Below, one piece after another: positions 42,994-52,077 of a stretch of 64,000 nt of DNA (position 1 is its first letter; each line of letters opens with the position of its first letter). Below the pieces are notes generated by a model. It worked only from the letters and a program-made list of their open reading frames with translations. It made no database searches and was not told where the DNA came from. The position numbers and the translations under genes are program-made. Source of the stretch: UBA8752 sp002336475 (GTDB taxonomy: Bacteria; Bacteroidota; Bacteroidia; Flavobacteriales_D; Sanyastnellaceae); contig OX044365.1 in NCBI GenBank assembly GCA_943846755.1, positions 248,001 through 312,000 of the forward strand. The letters run 5' to 3'.

Positions 42994-43933
42994 GCCCTTG
43001 TTTGACCAGCGGATGCACTTTTCCGGTGAACAGGAATTTTACCGTGGAAAGGTGCGCGATGTGCATACCCTCAATGATGGGAGGTTGCTGATGGTCGCAA
43101 GTGACCGCATTTCAGCATTTGATGTGGTTCTGCCCCGCCCCATTCCATTCAAAGGGCAGGTGTTGAATCAGCTCGCCGGTCACATGTTGAATGCCGTATC
43201 AGAACTTGTTCCGATCTGGTTGGAAGCAACGCCTGACCCCAATGTGGCAGTGGGAAAATGTTGCGAGCCCATTCGGTTGGAGATGGTCATTCGGGGACAT
43301 TTAACGGGTCACGCATGGCGCACTTACCGCGACGGAGGTCGCATGTTGTGTGGTGTCCCCTTGCCAGAGGGAATGCGGGAGCATGACGCTTTCGATGCGC
43401 CCATCATCACCCCGGCCACGAAGGCAGAAGAAGGCCATGATGAGGACATTTCAGAGGCTCAAATCCTTTCTTCAGGATTGGTGGATGAGAAGCTGTACCA
43501 AGAAATGGCGCGTGTCACGCGGGCGCTGTTTGCAAGGGGCCAAGCCATGGCCTCCAGCCGGGGATTGATTTTGGTGGACACCAAATATGAATTCGGGATG
43601 TACGAAGGTCAGCTGATGTTGATGGATGAGGTGCATACCCCAGACAGCAGCCGCTACTTCCATGCCGAGGGTTTTGAAGACCGACAATCTCGCGGAGAAC
43701 AACAGCCGCAACTGAGCAAAGAATTTGTCAGGGAATGGCTGATTTCTGGAGGTTTTATGGGGCGTGATGGGGATGAGGTTCCCGAAATGACAGACGCATT
43801 TTTGGCCGAAGTGAGCCAGCGTTACATCGCGTTGTACGAGCAAATGACGGGCATGCCCTTTTCCAAGCCGGAAGAGGTGGATACTGCGTCACGAATCAAA
43901 CGAAACATAGAAAATTGGCGCCGCGCTCATTAA
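42977..43933 (+). CDS. purC: SAICAR synthetase
   Basis: Phosphoribosylaminoimidazole-succinocarboxamide synthase, the ATP-dependent step joining CAIR and aspartate in purine synthesis. The 318-residue form, longer than the E. coli enzyme (237), has the conserved FYRGKVRDVH, MVASDRISAFDVVLPRPIP, GHLTGHAWRTY and LVDTKYEFG signatures. The C-terminal half (AEGFEDRQSRGEQQPQLSKEFVREWL) is typical of the longer bacterial type. Three consecutive ATGs at 42971, 42974 and 42977 overlap the 3' end of phoH by 17-23 bases; 42977 is chosen, with the others equally possible. Confidence 0.95.
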   Translation: MTTAPEPLFDQRMHFSGEQEFYRGKVRDVHTLNDGRLLMVASDRISAFDVVLPRPIPFKGQVLNQLAGHMLNAVSELVPIWLEATPDPNVAVGKCCEPIRLEMVIRGHLTGHAWRTYRDGGRMLCGVPLPEGMREHDAFDAPIITPATKAEEGHDEDISEAQILSSGLVDEKLYQEMARVTRALFARGQAMASSRGLILVDTKYEFGMYEGQLMLMDEVHTPDSSRYFHAEGFEDRQSRGEQQPQLSKEFVREWLISGGFMGRDGDEVPEMTDAFLAEVSQRYIALYEQMTGMPFSKPEEVDTASRIKRNIENWRRAH

Positions 43934-44514
43934 AAAACGCCCCCTGGAGGGACGATGCTATCGCTGCTGTCCGAACCTTAAAGGCTGGGGGTGTCATCTT
44001 ATACCCCACCGATACGGTTTGGGGATTGGGGTGCTGTGCAGACAACGCTGAGGCGTTGGACAAGCTATACGCGCTCAAGGGACGCAAAGGGGCGCAACCT
44101 TCATTGGTTTTGGTAGATGCCGAAGGCTTGCTAGAAGAATACGCGCACCCGGTTCCAGAGATTGCTTGGGACTTGTTGAGGGAGAGCGCCCCGGAATCAC
44201 GGCCCATGACCCTGGTATTGCCTGGGGGTAGGGATGTCGCTCCTGCCCTGCTTGCCGAAGATGGAAGCCTCGCCATTCGGGTGGTCAATGAGCCCTTTTT
44301 GCAGTTCATCCTGCGTGGAATTGATGTCCCCCTGGTGTCTACTTCGGCCAACCTGAGTGGACATCCGACCCCTGGTCATTTTTCCGAAATCAATGGGGCA
44401 TTGCGCAATGGCGTCGATTATGCGTGCGCTACCGGACGAGACCGCAGTGGAAACACAACGTCCAGCATGGTGAAGTTGGATAAGGCGGGGCGCATTGAAA
44501 TTTTGAGGCCGTGA
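43915..44514 (+). CDS. tsaC: Threonylcarbamoyl-AMP synthase (YrdC/Sua5)
   Basis: A 199-residue YrdC-domain enzyme that makes threonylcarbamoyl-AMP for the t6A37 modification of ANN-decoding tRNAs. It has LKAGGVILYPTDTVWGLGCCA (with the KxR-type substrate pocket in LKGRKGAQP), RPMTLVLPG and DVPLVSTSANLSG, which are diagnostic. The only in-frame start is a TTG at 43915, overlapping the purC end by 19 bases, so translational coupling is probable. A downstream start would remove the first strand. Confidence 0.9.
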   Translation: MAPRSLKNAPWRDDAIAAVRTLKAGGVILYPTDTVWGLGCCADNAEALDKLYALKGRKGAQPSLVLVDAEGLLEEYAHPVPEIAWDLLRESAPESRPMTLVLPGGRDVAPALLAEDGSLAIRVVNEPFLQFILRGIDVPLVSTSANLSGHPTPGHFSEINGALRNGVDYACATGRDRSGNTTSSMVKLDKAGRIEILRP

Positions 44515-46025
44515 ACTTTGCAGATCAACTCAAACACCCCGTTTTCAAGGCAGTAGGCGCTGCAGCTGATGCAAAGGGGCAGCAATCATTTGCCATTGGT
44601 GGGTTTGTCCGTGACCTGTTGCTGGGCCGTCCGAGCAAGGACATTGACATCGTGGTGGAAGGCAGTGGAATTGACTTGGCAAGAAACGTGGCCAAGGACT
44701 TGGGGGCTGGAAAGGTGGCCGTTTTCAAGAATTTTGGAACGGCCATGTTTAAGCACGGAGGATGTGAGGTAGAGTTCGTCGGGGCAAGAAAGGAGTCCTA
44801 TCAGCGCGACAGCCGCAAGCCCATTGTTGAGGATGGTTCTATTGAGGACGACCAGCAGCGCCGTGATTTCACCATCAATGCCTTGGCCTTGAAGCTCAAT
44901 GCAGATGGGTTTGGCGATTTGGTGGATCCTTTTGATGGTTTGGCCGATTTGGAGCGCAAGCTGATTCGCACGCCACTTGATCCGGATGTGACGTTTAGCG
45001 ATGATCCCCTTCGGATGATGCGCGCCGTCCGATTTGCATCGCAATTGGGGTTCAGAATTGATGACAAGGCCATAGATGCCATTGGACGGAACAGCCACCG
45101 TCTGAAGATCATCTCTTCTGAACGTATCCATGTAGAGTTGAACAAAATCTTGTCGAGCCGAAAGCCCAGTGTAGGATTCAAGCTGATGTACAATGCGGGA
45201 TTGCTCCATGAGTTCTTTCCTGAAATGGTGGCATTGCAAGGGGTTGAACGGCGCAACGGTATCGGCCATAAAGACAACTTTTATCACACGCTCGAAGTCG
45301 TTGACAACGTCGCGGCTGTCAGTGACAAACTGTGGTTGAGGTGGGCTGCACTCCTTCATGACATTGCCAAACCGCCTACCAAGAGGTTTCATCCCGATCA
45401 CGGCTGGACGTTCCATGGACATGAGGACCGTGGCGCCAGGATGGTTCCGAAGATTTTTAAGCGTCTAAAGCTTCCCTTGGACCATCAAATGAAGTATGTA
45501 CAGAAACTAGTGCTGCTTCATTTGCGCCCGATTGCCCTGACCAAGGAAGAAGTGACCGACAGTGCAGTGCGCCGTTTGTTGTTTGAGGCAGGTGATGATG
45601 TCGATGACCTGATGATGTTGGCCCGCGCTGACATCACCTCTAAGAATGAGGCGAAGGTTGAGCGTTATCTGCGCAACTATGAAGTTGTGGTGCTCAAGTT
45701 GGTCGAGGTTGAGGAAAAGGACAGGGTGCGGAATTTTGAGCCGCCTGTGAGTGGTGAGGACATCATGGCTGCCTTTTCAATTCCTCCTTGCCGGCCCATT
45801 GGCGCCATCAAGAATGTGATCAAAGACGCCATCATGGATGGGGCCATCCCCAATGAGCCCGCAGCTGCGCGGGCCTTGATGATGAAGGTGGGACCAGATG
45901 TGCTCAATCAGTGGCGGGCATTTCAAGCCGACGTTTCAGGAGGAAAGCGGTCAGAAAAAGAAGCACGCGACGCTTTTGATGCGTGGTTGGATGACCTGAA
46001 TGTCAGCCCTTCCAGCCATCTTTAA
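44511..46025 (+). CDS. cca: CCA tRNA nucleotidyltransferase / poly(A) polymerase family with HD domain
   Basis: A 504-residue class II nucleotidyltransferase. The active-site segment is AIGGFVRDLLLGRPSKDIDIVV, whose DxD carboxylates bind metal. RRDFTINALAL follows, then a DDPLRMMRAVRFASQLGF helix, and an HD phosphohydrolase motif (RWAALLHDIAKPPT). Because the tRNA-Met in this window lacks an encoded CCA, a CCA-adding enzyme is needed. A poly(A)-polymerase role is less likely. The GTG start at 44511 overlaps the tsaC stop (GTGA). The 3' end overlaps the convergent glnS by 23 bp. Confidence 0.9.
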   Translation: MNFADQLKHPVFKAVGAAADAKGQQSFAIGGFVRDLLLGRPSKDIDIVVEGSGIDLARNVAKDLGAGKVAVFKNFGTAMFKHGGCEVEFVGARKESYQRDSRKPIVEDGSIEDDQQRRDFTINALALKLNADGFGDLVDPFDGLADLERKLIRTPLDPDVTFSDDPLRMMRAVRFASQLGFRIDDKAIDAIGRNSHRLKIISSERIHVELNKILSSRKPSVGFKLMYNAGLLHEFFPEMVALQGVERRNGIGHKDNFYHTLEVVDNVAAVSDKLWLRWAALLHDIAKPPTKRFHPDHGWTFHGHEDRGARMVPKIFKRLKLPLDHQMKYVQKLVLLHLRPIALTKEEVTDSAVRRLLFEAGDDVDDLMMLARADITSKNEAKVERYLRNYEVVVLKLVEVEEKDRVRNFEPPVSGEDIMAAFSIPPCRPIGAIKNVIKDAIMDGAIPNEPAAARALMMKVGPDVLNQWRAFQADVSGGKRSEKEARDAFDAWLDDLNVSPSSHL

Positions 46026-47706
46026 GGGTCACTGAACGGTTCCAAACCATGTGTCCTGCTTGTTCGGTGCGTTCTGCGTCGAGGGCGAAATATCCAAGTC
46101 TGGTAAATTGAACGGGATGGTCGGCAGAGGCGCTGGCCAGAGCAGGTTCAAGCTTACAGCCTTCACGTATTTCCAAGCTGTTGGGGTTCAGGAATTCGCT
46201 GAAATCTTTGTCCGCGTGACCGTCAGGTGTGGGGTCGGAAAAAAGCCGGTCATAGAGGCGGACTTCAGCATCAATGGCAGTGGCAGCATTGACCCAATGA
46301 AGGGTTCCCTTGGCTTTGATTCCACTGGTATCTGAACCGCTCTTGCTGTCAGGGAAATATTCGACATGCACCTCTTTTGTGCGTCCATCGTCTCCTGTCA
46401 CATGGTCTACATACCGCACGATATAGGCAGATTTGAGGCGCACTGTTTTGCCCGGAGCCAAACGAAACCACTTTTTGTTGGACTCGATTTTGAAGTCGTC
46501 ACGCTCCATCCAAAGGGTCTTGGAAAATGGCATTTCCCGGCTGCCGTCCTCAGGGTTTTCAGGGTTGTTGACCGAAGGAAGCATTTCGGTTTGACCCTCT
46601 GGGAAGTTGACCACCACAAGCTTGATGGGGTCCAAGACCGCCATGGTCCGATGAGCCACTCTGTTCAAATGATCGCGAAGGGCCCATTCGAGCAAGCTAA
46701 AGTCAATGACGTTTTCTCGTTTGGCTATGCCAACACGGTCGCAAAAGGTGCGGATACTTTGTGGCGTGAACCCCCTGCGCCGCAGTCCGCTTATGGTCGG
46801 CATTCTGGGGTCATCCCAACCGTCCACCACGCCATCTTCTACCAGCTTGAGCAGTTTGCGCTTGGACATCACCGTGTGGTCCAGGTTCAGTCGGGCAAAT
46901 TCAATTTGACGGGATGGGAATATTTCCAGTGCTGCGATGAACCATTCGTAAAGTGGGCGGTGCACTTCAAATTCAAGCGTGCACAGAGAGTGGGTGATCT
47001 CTTCAAGAGAATCACTTTGTCCATGGGCGAAATCGTACATGGGATAAACGCACCACTTGTCCCCTGTTCTCTGGTGGTGTGCCCGCTTAATCCTGTAAAT
47101 CAAGGGGTCCCGCATGTGCATGTTGGCATGGGCCATGTCGATTTTAGCCCTCAATACGCAGTGCCCGTCAGGGTGAATCCCCTGTCTCATCTCGTCGAAA
47201 AGTTGGAGGTTTTCCTCTACAGAACGGCTGCGATGGGGGCTGGCCGTCCCAGGTTTGGTAGGTGTCCCCTTCCCTTTGGCAATGTCCTCAGCCGATTGAT
47301 GGTCGACATATGCCAGACCTTTTTCAATCAAACGGACCGCAAATCCGTAGAGCTGTTCGAAATAGTCACTGGTATAGAATTCACCTCCAGACCATTTGTA
47401 GCCAAGCCATGTGACGTCACGTCGGATGGCGTCCACATATTCTTGACTTTCTTTTTCGGGGTTGGTGTCGTCGAAGCGCAGATTGACGAGCCCCTCATAC
47501 TTTTCGGCAAGTCCAAAGGAGAGACAGATGGCTTTGGCGTGGCCAATGTGCAGATAGCCATTGGGTTCAGGTGGAAACCTGGTGTGGATGTGTTGGTGTC
47601 TGCTGTTCTTCAGATCATCTTGGATGATCTGTTCAATGAAGTGGATAGATTCAGATGGTTTTCCATCACTGTTATCCGCGGGCTGTTGGACTGAATGCTC
47701 AGACAT
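46003..47706 (-). CDS. glnS: Glutaminyl-tRNA synthetase
   Basis: A 567-residue class Ib synthetase charging tRNA-Gln. The HIGH motif is in PNGYLHIGHAK and the KMSKS-like loop is VMSKRKL. The GlnRS-type YDFAHGQSDSLEEITHSLCTLEFE region and the C-terminal beta-barrel domain (MLPSVNNPENPEDGSREMPFSKTLWMERDDF) are present and separate it from GluRS. The start at 47706 is chosen by alignment; a longer frame to 47820 would overlap the divergent gene. A TAAATTTG element lies just upstream. Confidence 0.95.
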   Translation of the reverse strand: MSEHSVQQPADNSDGKPSESIHFIEQIIQDDLKNSRHQHIHTRFPPEPNGYLHIGHAKAICLSFGLAEKYEGLVNLRFDDTNPEKESQEYVDAIRRDVTWLGYKWSGGEFYTSDYFEQLYGFAVRLIEKGLAYVDHQSAEDIAKGKGTPTKPGTASPHRSRSVEENLQLFDEMRQGIHPDGHCVLRAKIDMAHANMHMRDPLIYRIKRAHHQRTGDKWCVYPMYDFAHGQSDSLEEITHSLCTLEFEVHRPLYEWFIAALEIFPSRQIEFARLNLDHTVMSKRKLLKLVEDGVVDGWDDPRMPTISGLRRRGFTPQSIRTFCDRVGIAKRENVIDFSLLEWALRDHLNRVAHRTMAVLDPIKLVVVNFPEGQTEMLPSVNNPENPEDGSREMPFSKTLWMERDDFKIESNKKWFRLAPGKTVRLKSAYIVRYVDHVTGDDGRTKEVHVEYFPDSKSGSDTSGIKAKGTLHWVNAATAIDAEVRLYDRLFSDPTPDGHADKDFSEFLNPNSLEIREGCKLEPALASASADHPVQFTRLGYFALDAERTEQAGHMVWNRSVTLKDGWKG

Positions 47707-47711
47707 GATTG

Positions 47712-47719
47712 CAAATTTA
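47712..47719 (-). promoter_or_regulatory. -7 promoter element of glnS
   Basis: TAAATTTG on the minus strand matches TAnnTTTG exactly and ends 5 bases before the ATG, so transcription would begin at or within a few bases of the start codon. The glnS mRNA may be leaderless. Confidence 0.45.
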
Positions 47720-47818
47720 TCCCTGTGGGCGGTGGCTTGTTCTTTTTTGCGTGGATTTGATGCACAAAAGAGAACAGTCATGGACTCAGAGTGTTGCACT
47801 CCTGTGAAGCCACAATAC

Positions 47819-48202
47819 ATGACTCCTGTTGACGAAGTCGTTCGCTACCGCCTGAGGCGTGAAGGCAGAATTGTGGGCTGGATGCGTGAAGAGCAGACGG
47901 GTCAGAGGTTTTACAGCCGTGAGGGACTGTGGTGGTCAGGTCGCAAAATCAAATGGACCCACCGTGACCGTTGCTGTGGCTTGAAAGATGCAGACGACCG
48001 TTGGTTGCACGAAGGCGACCTTGTGAAGGATTTGAAGTCTCCGTGGTGGTCTCGCCATCACCAATGGTTGATTCTTTGCGATGAAAGGACCGGCTGGTCC
48101 TTGGTGCGCAACGGATGGGGAGGACGAATGCTGAGTCTGAGTGAAGAGGATATATGCAAAAAACCTTGGCGTTGGTCTGGGTTTGCGTGGCTATCGATTT
48201 AA
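47819..48202 (+). CDS. YopX-like small protein
   Basis: A 127-residue protein that I do not firmly recognise. The middle, RDRCCGLKDADDRWLHEGDLV, resembles the YTGLKDKNGKEIYEGDIV core of the phage/plasmid-associated YopX family, followed by a beta-rich stretch with several Trp. Seven further Trp and the basic N-terminus (VVRYRLRREGRIVGWMREE) suggest a compact beta protein. No phage genes are nearby. Starts at 47819 and 47780 (13 residues longer) are both possible. It ends at a bidirectional terminator. Confidence 0.55.
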   Translation: MTPVDEVVRYRLRREGRIVGWMREEQTGQRFYSREGLWWSGRKIKWTHRDRCCGLKDADDRWLHEGDLVKDLKSPWWSRHHQWLILCDERTGWSLVRNGWGGRMLSLSEEDICKKPWRWSGFAWLSI

Positions 48203-48258
48203 GAAGGTTGACCCTAACGGAGAATACTGAATAATCCTTGACGCAAAAATCAGGACAC

Positions 48259-48290
48259 AAAAAAGCACAGCTTTATGGCTGTGCTTTTTT
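48259..48290. terminator. Bidirectional terminator
   Basis: 8-bp stem AGCACAGC / GCTGTGCT (48264-48271 with 48278-48285), loop TTTATG, flanked by A and T runs on both sides. It serves the YopX-like gene (plus) and the LytTR gene (minus), which converge here. Confidence 0.88.
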
Positions 48291-48324
48291 ATGACTCTAG
48301 CGAAAGAGCAACCTGTAAAGAGGC

Positions 48325-48978
48325 TCAGAGCATTTGAATGCGCTTCATGAGTTCATCTTTGTAGGTGCGTGAAATTGGAACCTCGTCGTTGTCAATCTTA
48401 ATGATAAACTGGAAGGTGTCGATGTGGGTCACCCGATCAATGTTGATCACATAGTTGCGGCTCACACGAACGAAATCTTCAAGGGGCAATTTCAAAAGCA
48501 AATCTTTGAGGCTTGCTTTGACATTGTACTTGCGCTCACCGACATGGATGGCGCTGTATTTCCCCTCCACTTCAATGAACCGAACGTCCTGCAGGTGAAT
48601 GCGGCGCAGTTTATTTCCAACTTTCGTGAAGAAATGTTTGGCCCGGACTTTTGATTCAGCCAGTTCTTGAAGCGCGTTTTCGACGGCATCTGAAATTGAC
48701 GACGGTGCTTCTGTGTCATCATCGGCACCAACGGCGACCTGCGCGAACTCAAGAAGCAAAATCTTGTCTTGGATTTTGAGCTGCTCGATGAAATCGACCA
48801 TTCCACTTTTCTGCTCCATGACAACCACAAGATCAGGTGGGGCAAAAAGACAAATTCCGGCGGCTTCGGCGACTTTGCTCGCAGTGCGGACCTCACAACC
48901 GAACTCGGTCAAGTCCACAGAGGGTGTTCGGGTGCTGCTCTCCGAACCGAGTAAAAGGATGCTGGGTTTTCGTACCAT
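48325..48978 (-). CDS. LytTR-family transcriptional regulator
   Basis: A 217-residue protein with a C-terminal LytTR DNA-binding domain (about residues 115-217: HFFTKVGNKLRRIHLQDVRFIEVEGKYSAIHV...LPLEDFVRVSRNYVINIDRVTHID), the beta-strand binding fold that includes the VSRSYxVN block. The N-terminal 105 residues look like a receiver domain in shape, but I see no convincing phosphorylation Asp in the expected DxxxPD context; PPDLVVV is the nearest match. It may therefore be phosphorylation-independent. No histidine kinase lies next to it. Target genes are unknown. Confidence 0.85.
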   Translation of the reverse strand: MVRKPSILLLGSESSTRTPSVDLTEFGCEVRTASKVAEAAGICLFAPPDLVVVMEQKSGMVDFIEQLKIQDKILLLEFAQVAVGADDDTEAPSSISDAVENALQELAESKVRAKHFFTKVGNKLRRIHLQDVRFIEVEGKYSAIHVGERKYNVKASLKDLLLKLPLEDFVRVSRNYVINIDRVTHIDTFQFIIKIDNDEVPISRTYKDELMKRIQML

Positions 48979-49110
48979 ATTACAGATAGAACACGTTAAG
49001 TTTCAGTTTGTTCCGTTGTGGTCAAATGAAAGTTTAAGTAGGCCATTAGAGGGTATCGAAAGTCAAATTTCGGGATGTACTGCCAATCAGTTGGGCTGTA
49101 AATTGCACCT

Positions 49111-49419
49111 ATGATTCGTGTTCATCTCAACGAAGCGCCACAAGAGGAAACCCTGGTCCAAGAGGCTGTGGGTCTGGAGGAAGCCGTATCCGATGGCTGG
49201 CACATCGTGTTGTACAACGATGACCACAATACGTTCGAACATGTAATTGAATGTCTGGTGGCTTACTGCGGACATGAGTTGCTCCAAGCGGAACAGTGTG
49301 CATTGATCGTTCACACAAAAGGCAAGTGCTCTGTGAAAAACGGAGACTTTGACGAGCTTGAGCCTATTTGTACCGCACTGTTAGAGCGCGATTTATCGGC
49401 TGAAGTGGAGCCTGCGTGA
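49111..49419 (+). CDS. clpS: ClpS adaptor of the Clp protease
   Basis: A 102-residue adaptor that binds N-terminal destabilising residues and delivers proteins to the ClpAP protease. HIVLYNDDHNTFEHVIECLVAYCGH carries the family core NDDxNTxxHV, and QAEQCALIVHTKGKCSVKNGDFDEL is the typical ClpS/Bacteroidota segment (VHxxGK). The N-terminal 28 residues are unstructured by composition, as in other ClpS. An ATE-like transferase is encoded 10 kb away in the same window. Confidence 0.94.
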   Translation: MIRVHLNEAPQEETLVQEAVGLEEAVSDGWHIVLYNDDHNTFEHVIECLVAYCGHELLQAEQCALIVHTKGKCSVKNGDFDELEPICTALLERDLSAEVEPA

Positions 49420-49455
49420 AGTTATTCGAATACCTTGCGTGAGGTGTTTTTAGAA

Positions 49456-52059
49456 GTGAATCTTTCGCCATCAAATTGGAAATTGAACATGCTGCTGCTG
49501 GCAGGGATGTTTGGGTTGCCGTGGACTGCAGCGTCACAATGGCAAGACGCCACGGAGATTTTCACTTTACCCGGCACCACCCAAGCTTCATTTTTGGGTA
49601 CGGCGTTGAGTGTGGCGGATTTTAATGCTGACGGCCTGGATGACATCACGGTGGCCAACAGTGATGGCACTGCTGTGGCTTACATGCAGATGCAGTCAGG
49701 TGGCTATGAGCCGGTGCATTTCATTGATGGCACAGAGCCGGTTCAAGGCATCGCATGGTTTGATGCCGATGGCGACGACGATTTGGATTTGCTGTTGACC
49801 CGGCGTTTTGCGGCCATGCAGTTGTTCTTGACGGATGGCAATGGGCTCGTAGAGTCTGCCGCTGAAAGTGGGTTACCGTTGGATGAAACCTGGGAGGCAA
49901 GAGGCATTGCGGTGGCCGATTACGATGCAGATGGTGACTTGGACGTCTACATCTCGATGTACCATGATGGCACCACAGGTTTGTCAGAAAACCTGTTGCT
50001 CAACAACAATGGCTTGGGATTTTTTACTGACGTTACTGCCGACTTGGGAGTGGGCAATGGATTGCAACACACTTTCCAAGGTTCTTGGTTGGATTTTGAT
50101 GCGGACGGCGACTTGGACCTTTGGGTGATCAATGACCGCACCATTTTTCCAAATGCCATGTACAGCAACAATGGCGACGGTACATTCCAAGAGGTTGGGG
50201 GCGATTACGGATTAGATCAGCAGGTATTTGCCATGACGGCAACCGTTGGTGACCCAGACAATGATGGGGATTATGAGCTGTTCTGTTCGAACGTAGAGAA
50301 TGAGCCCAATGTGTACATGGACAAGGACGGCTTTGGTTTTTACAATGAAACCGGAGCTGATTTAGGGCTGGACGGGATGCAGTACAGTTGGGGTGGTTGC
50401 TGGGTGGATGTGGATGGCGACATGGACAGCGACCTGATGGTGGCGACCTATCGCTTCCCGAACACCTTGCCCTACAAGAATTATTACTACGAAAATCACA
50501 ACGGCGGGGCCACGTTCACCGATATGACAGAGTCGAATTGGCCCAACAATCAAACGCAGTTGTACAGTTTAGCTGCTTGTGACTTCAATCAAGATTTGGC
50601 GCCTGACGTGGTAGCCTTAGGCAACAGCTCATACTTGCAAATGCTTCAAAACGATGCTGTAGACGGCCCAGCTCCAAATGGGAGGCTTGTGGTGCAGCTG
50701 TGTGGCACATACTCAAACAGATGGGCCATTGGGGCTGAGGTCAAGGTCCATGCTGGGGGGGTCAGTCAATTGCAATTGGTGAGCTGTGGAACAGATTATG
50801 TGACCCAACAATCCTGGCGGCGGTATTTTGGTTTAGGCAGCGCAGAGGTGGTGGATTCCATCGAAGTGAACTGGCCAAGCGGAATGCATGAGGTATGGTA
50901 TGACGTGCCTGTCGGTTCAGATCTGCGCCTGATTGAGGGCTCGTCTACCGCGGTATTGTCCTATTCAGGGACGGGTTGTGCCGGAGACTCCTCTTGGTTG
51001 AACTTCCCGCTGCCTTGTCCAGATGTTGAGGTAAACGGGTTGGCGGTTCTCGGGGATTCGATGCTCATCCAAGAGGACGGCATGTATGTTGTGAACTGCA
51101 AATGGATGGGAGGACTGTTTCAATGGTCTGACACCTTGTTCTGGACGGAACAAGAACCACATGGCCTTTCTATTCAATGGACACAGCCTCTGTGTTACAA
51201 CGAGCCAGGCTCACTGGGCTGGTATGCAGACTCAACGTTTACTGTAGAATTGGAGGGGAACAGCTTTCCATTTTCGGTACAGAACCTTCAGGTGTTGGGA
51301 GGAGACTTGACATTGATGACCTTGGACAGTGCAAGTGTTTGCTCAGAACTCCACCACTTCACATTGGTGCAGCCATCGGAATTGGAGCTTTACATTGACT
51401 ACGCTCCTGCGCTCTGTCATTCGGATTCGGCCCAAGCATTTGCAGCGGGTTATGGAGGCACTCCAAATTACATTTTGACTTGGGGAAATGTGAATCCTTT
51501 GATGCTGCCTGAAGGGACAGTTCCCTTGCATTTGGAAGATGCCAATGGATGCACGGTGGACTCTTCCATAGTTGTTGAAATACCGGCCCCCCTGTCTTGT
51601 GATGTGGTTGCAGTTCCCGAGGATGTGGGGAATGACGGTTCTGTGGAGCTGGATCCTTCTGGAGGAACGCCTCCTTATGAGGTGATTTGGAATACTGGGG
51701 CGACGGGTGACACGGTCCTCTCTGGACTGTCAGCTGGGCTCTACAGCTGGGTGATTCAGGACGCCAATGGTTGCCTGTTATTGGGATTGCAAGACTTGAT
51801 CAACATGGGTGTTGAGGAACATGCTCTTCACAGGACAGGCAGTTTGAGTCGCGGTCCTGCAGGGATCTGGCTAAAGCCTGGCGATCCTTGGCCGGGGATT
51901 TTGCAAGTGGACTTTTATGACCCCAAAGGAAGCATGGTGTACTCTACGTCCATTGAGAATAACGATTGGCACCACTGGTCTTGGGACCTGCTGCCGATTC
52001 AAGGCGTGGTTTGGGTGCACGACACCCGCGGGACCACCTATTTAAGGTCCAACTACTGA
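49456..52059 (+). CDS. FG-GAP/VCBS-repeat, ASPIC/UnbV secreted protein 1
   Basis: An 867-residue secreted protein. Seven-bladed FG-GAP/VCBS-like repeats with DxDxDxDGDLD calcium loops (ADFNADGLDDITVANSDG, FDADGDDDLDLLLTRR, DFDADGDLDLWVIND) occupy about the first 390 residues. An ASPIC/UnbV domain follows (RWAIGAEVKVHAGG, VDSIEVNWPSGMHEVW), then beta-sandwich repeats (GGTPPYEVIWNTGATGDT-type) and a degenerate T9SS-like C-terminus (QVDFYDPKGSMVYSTSI...GTTYLRSNY). The start is taken as the GTG at 49456, giving a basic n-region before the hydrophobic LLLAGMFGLPWTAA; the ATG at 49489 is the alternative. A paralogue lies at 53476-56052. Confidence 0.82.
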   Translation: MNLSPSNWKLNMLLLAGMFGLPWTAASQWQDATEIFTLPGTTQASFLGTALSVADFNADGLDDITVANSDGTAVAYMQMQSGGYEPVHFIDGTEPVQGIAWFDADGDDDLDLLLTRRFAAMQLFLTDGNGLVESAAESGLPLDETWEARGIAVADYDADGDLDVYISMYHDGTTGLSENLLLNNNGLGFFTDVTADLGVGNGLQHTFQGSWLDFDADGDLDLWVINDRTIFPNAMYSNNGDGTFQEVGGDYGLDQQVFAMTATVGDPDNDGDYELFCSNVENEPNVYMDKDGFGFYNETGADLGLDGMQYSWGGCWVDVDGDMDSDLMVATYRFPNTLPYKNYYYENHNGGATFTDMTESNWPNNQTQLYSLAACDFNQDLAPDVVALGNSSYLQMLQNDAVDGPAPNGRLVVQLCGTYSNRWAIGAEVKVHAGGVSQLQLVSCGTDYVTQQSWRRYFGLGSAEVVDSIEVNWPSGMHEVWYDVPVGSDLRLIEGSSTAVLSYSGTGCAGDSSWLNFPLPCPDVEVNGLAVLGDSMLIQEDGMYVVNCKWMGGLFQWSDTLFWTEQEPHGLSIQWTQPLCYNEPGSLGWYADSTFTVELEGNSFPFSVQNLQVLGGDLTLMTLDSASVCSELHHFTLVQPSELELYIDYAPALCHSDSAQAFAAGYGGTPNYILTWGNVNPLMLPEGTVPLHLEDANGCTVDSSIVVEIPAPLSCDVVAVPEDVGNDGSVELDPSGGTPPYEVIWNTGATGDTVLSGLSAGLYSWVIQDANGCLLLGLQDLINMGVEEHALHRTGSLSRGPAGIWLKPGDPWPGILQVDFYDPKGSMVYSTSIENNDWHHWSWDLLPIQGVVWVHDTRGTTYLRSNY

Positions 52060-52077
52060 ATTCAGTGGCCTGCTCAA

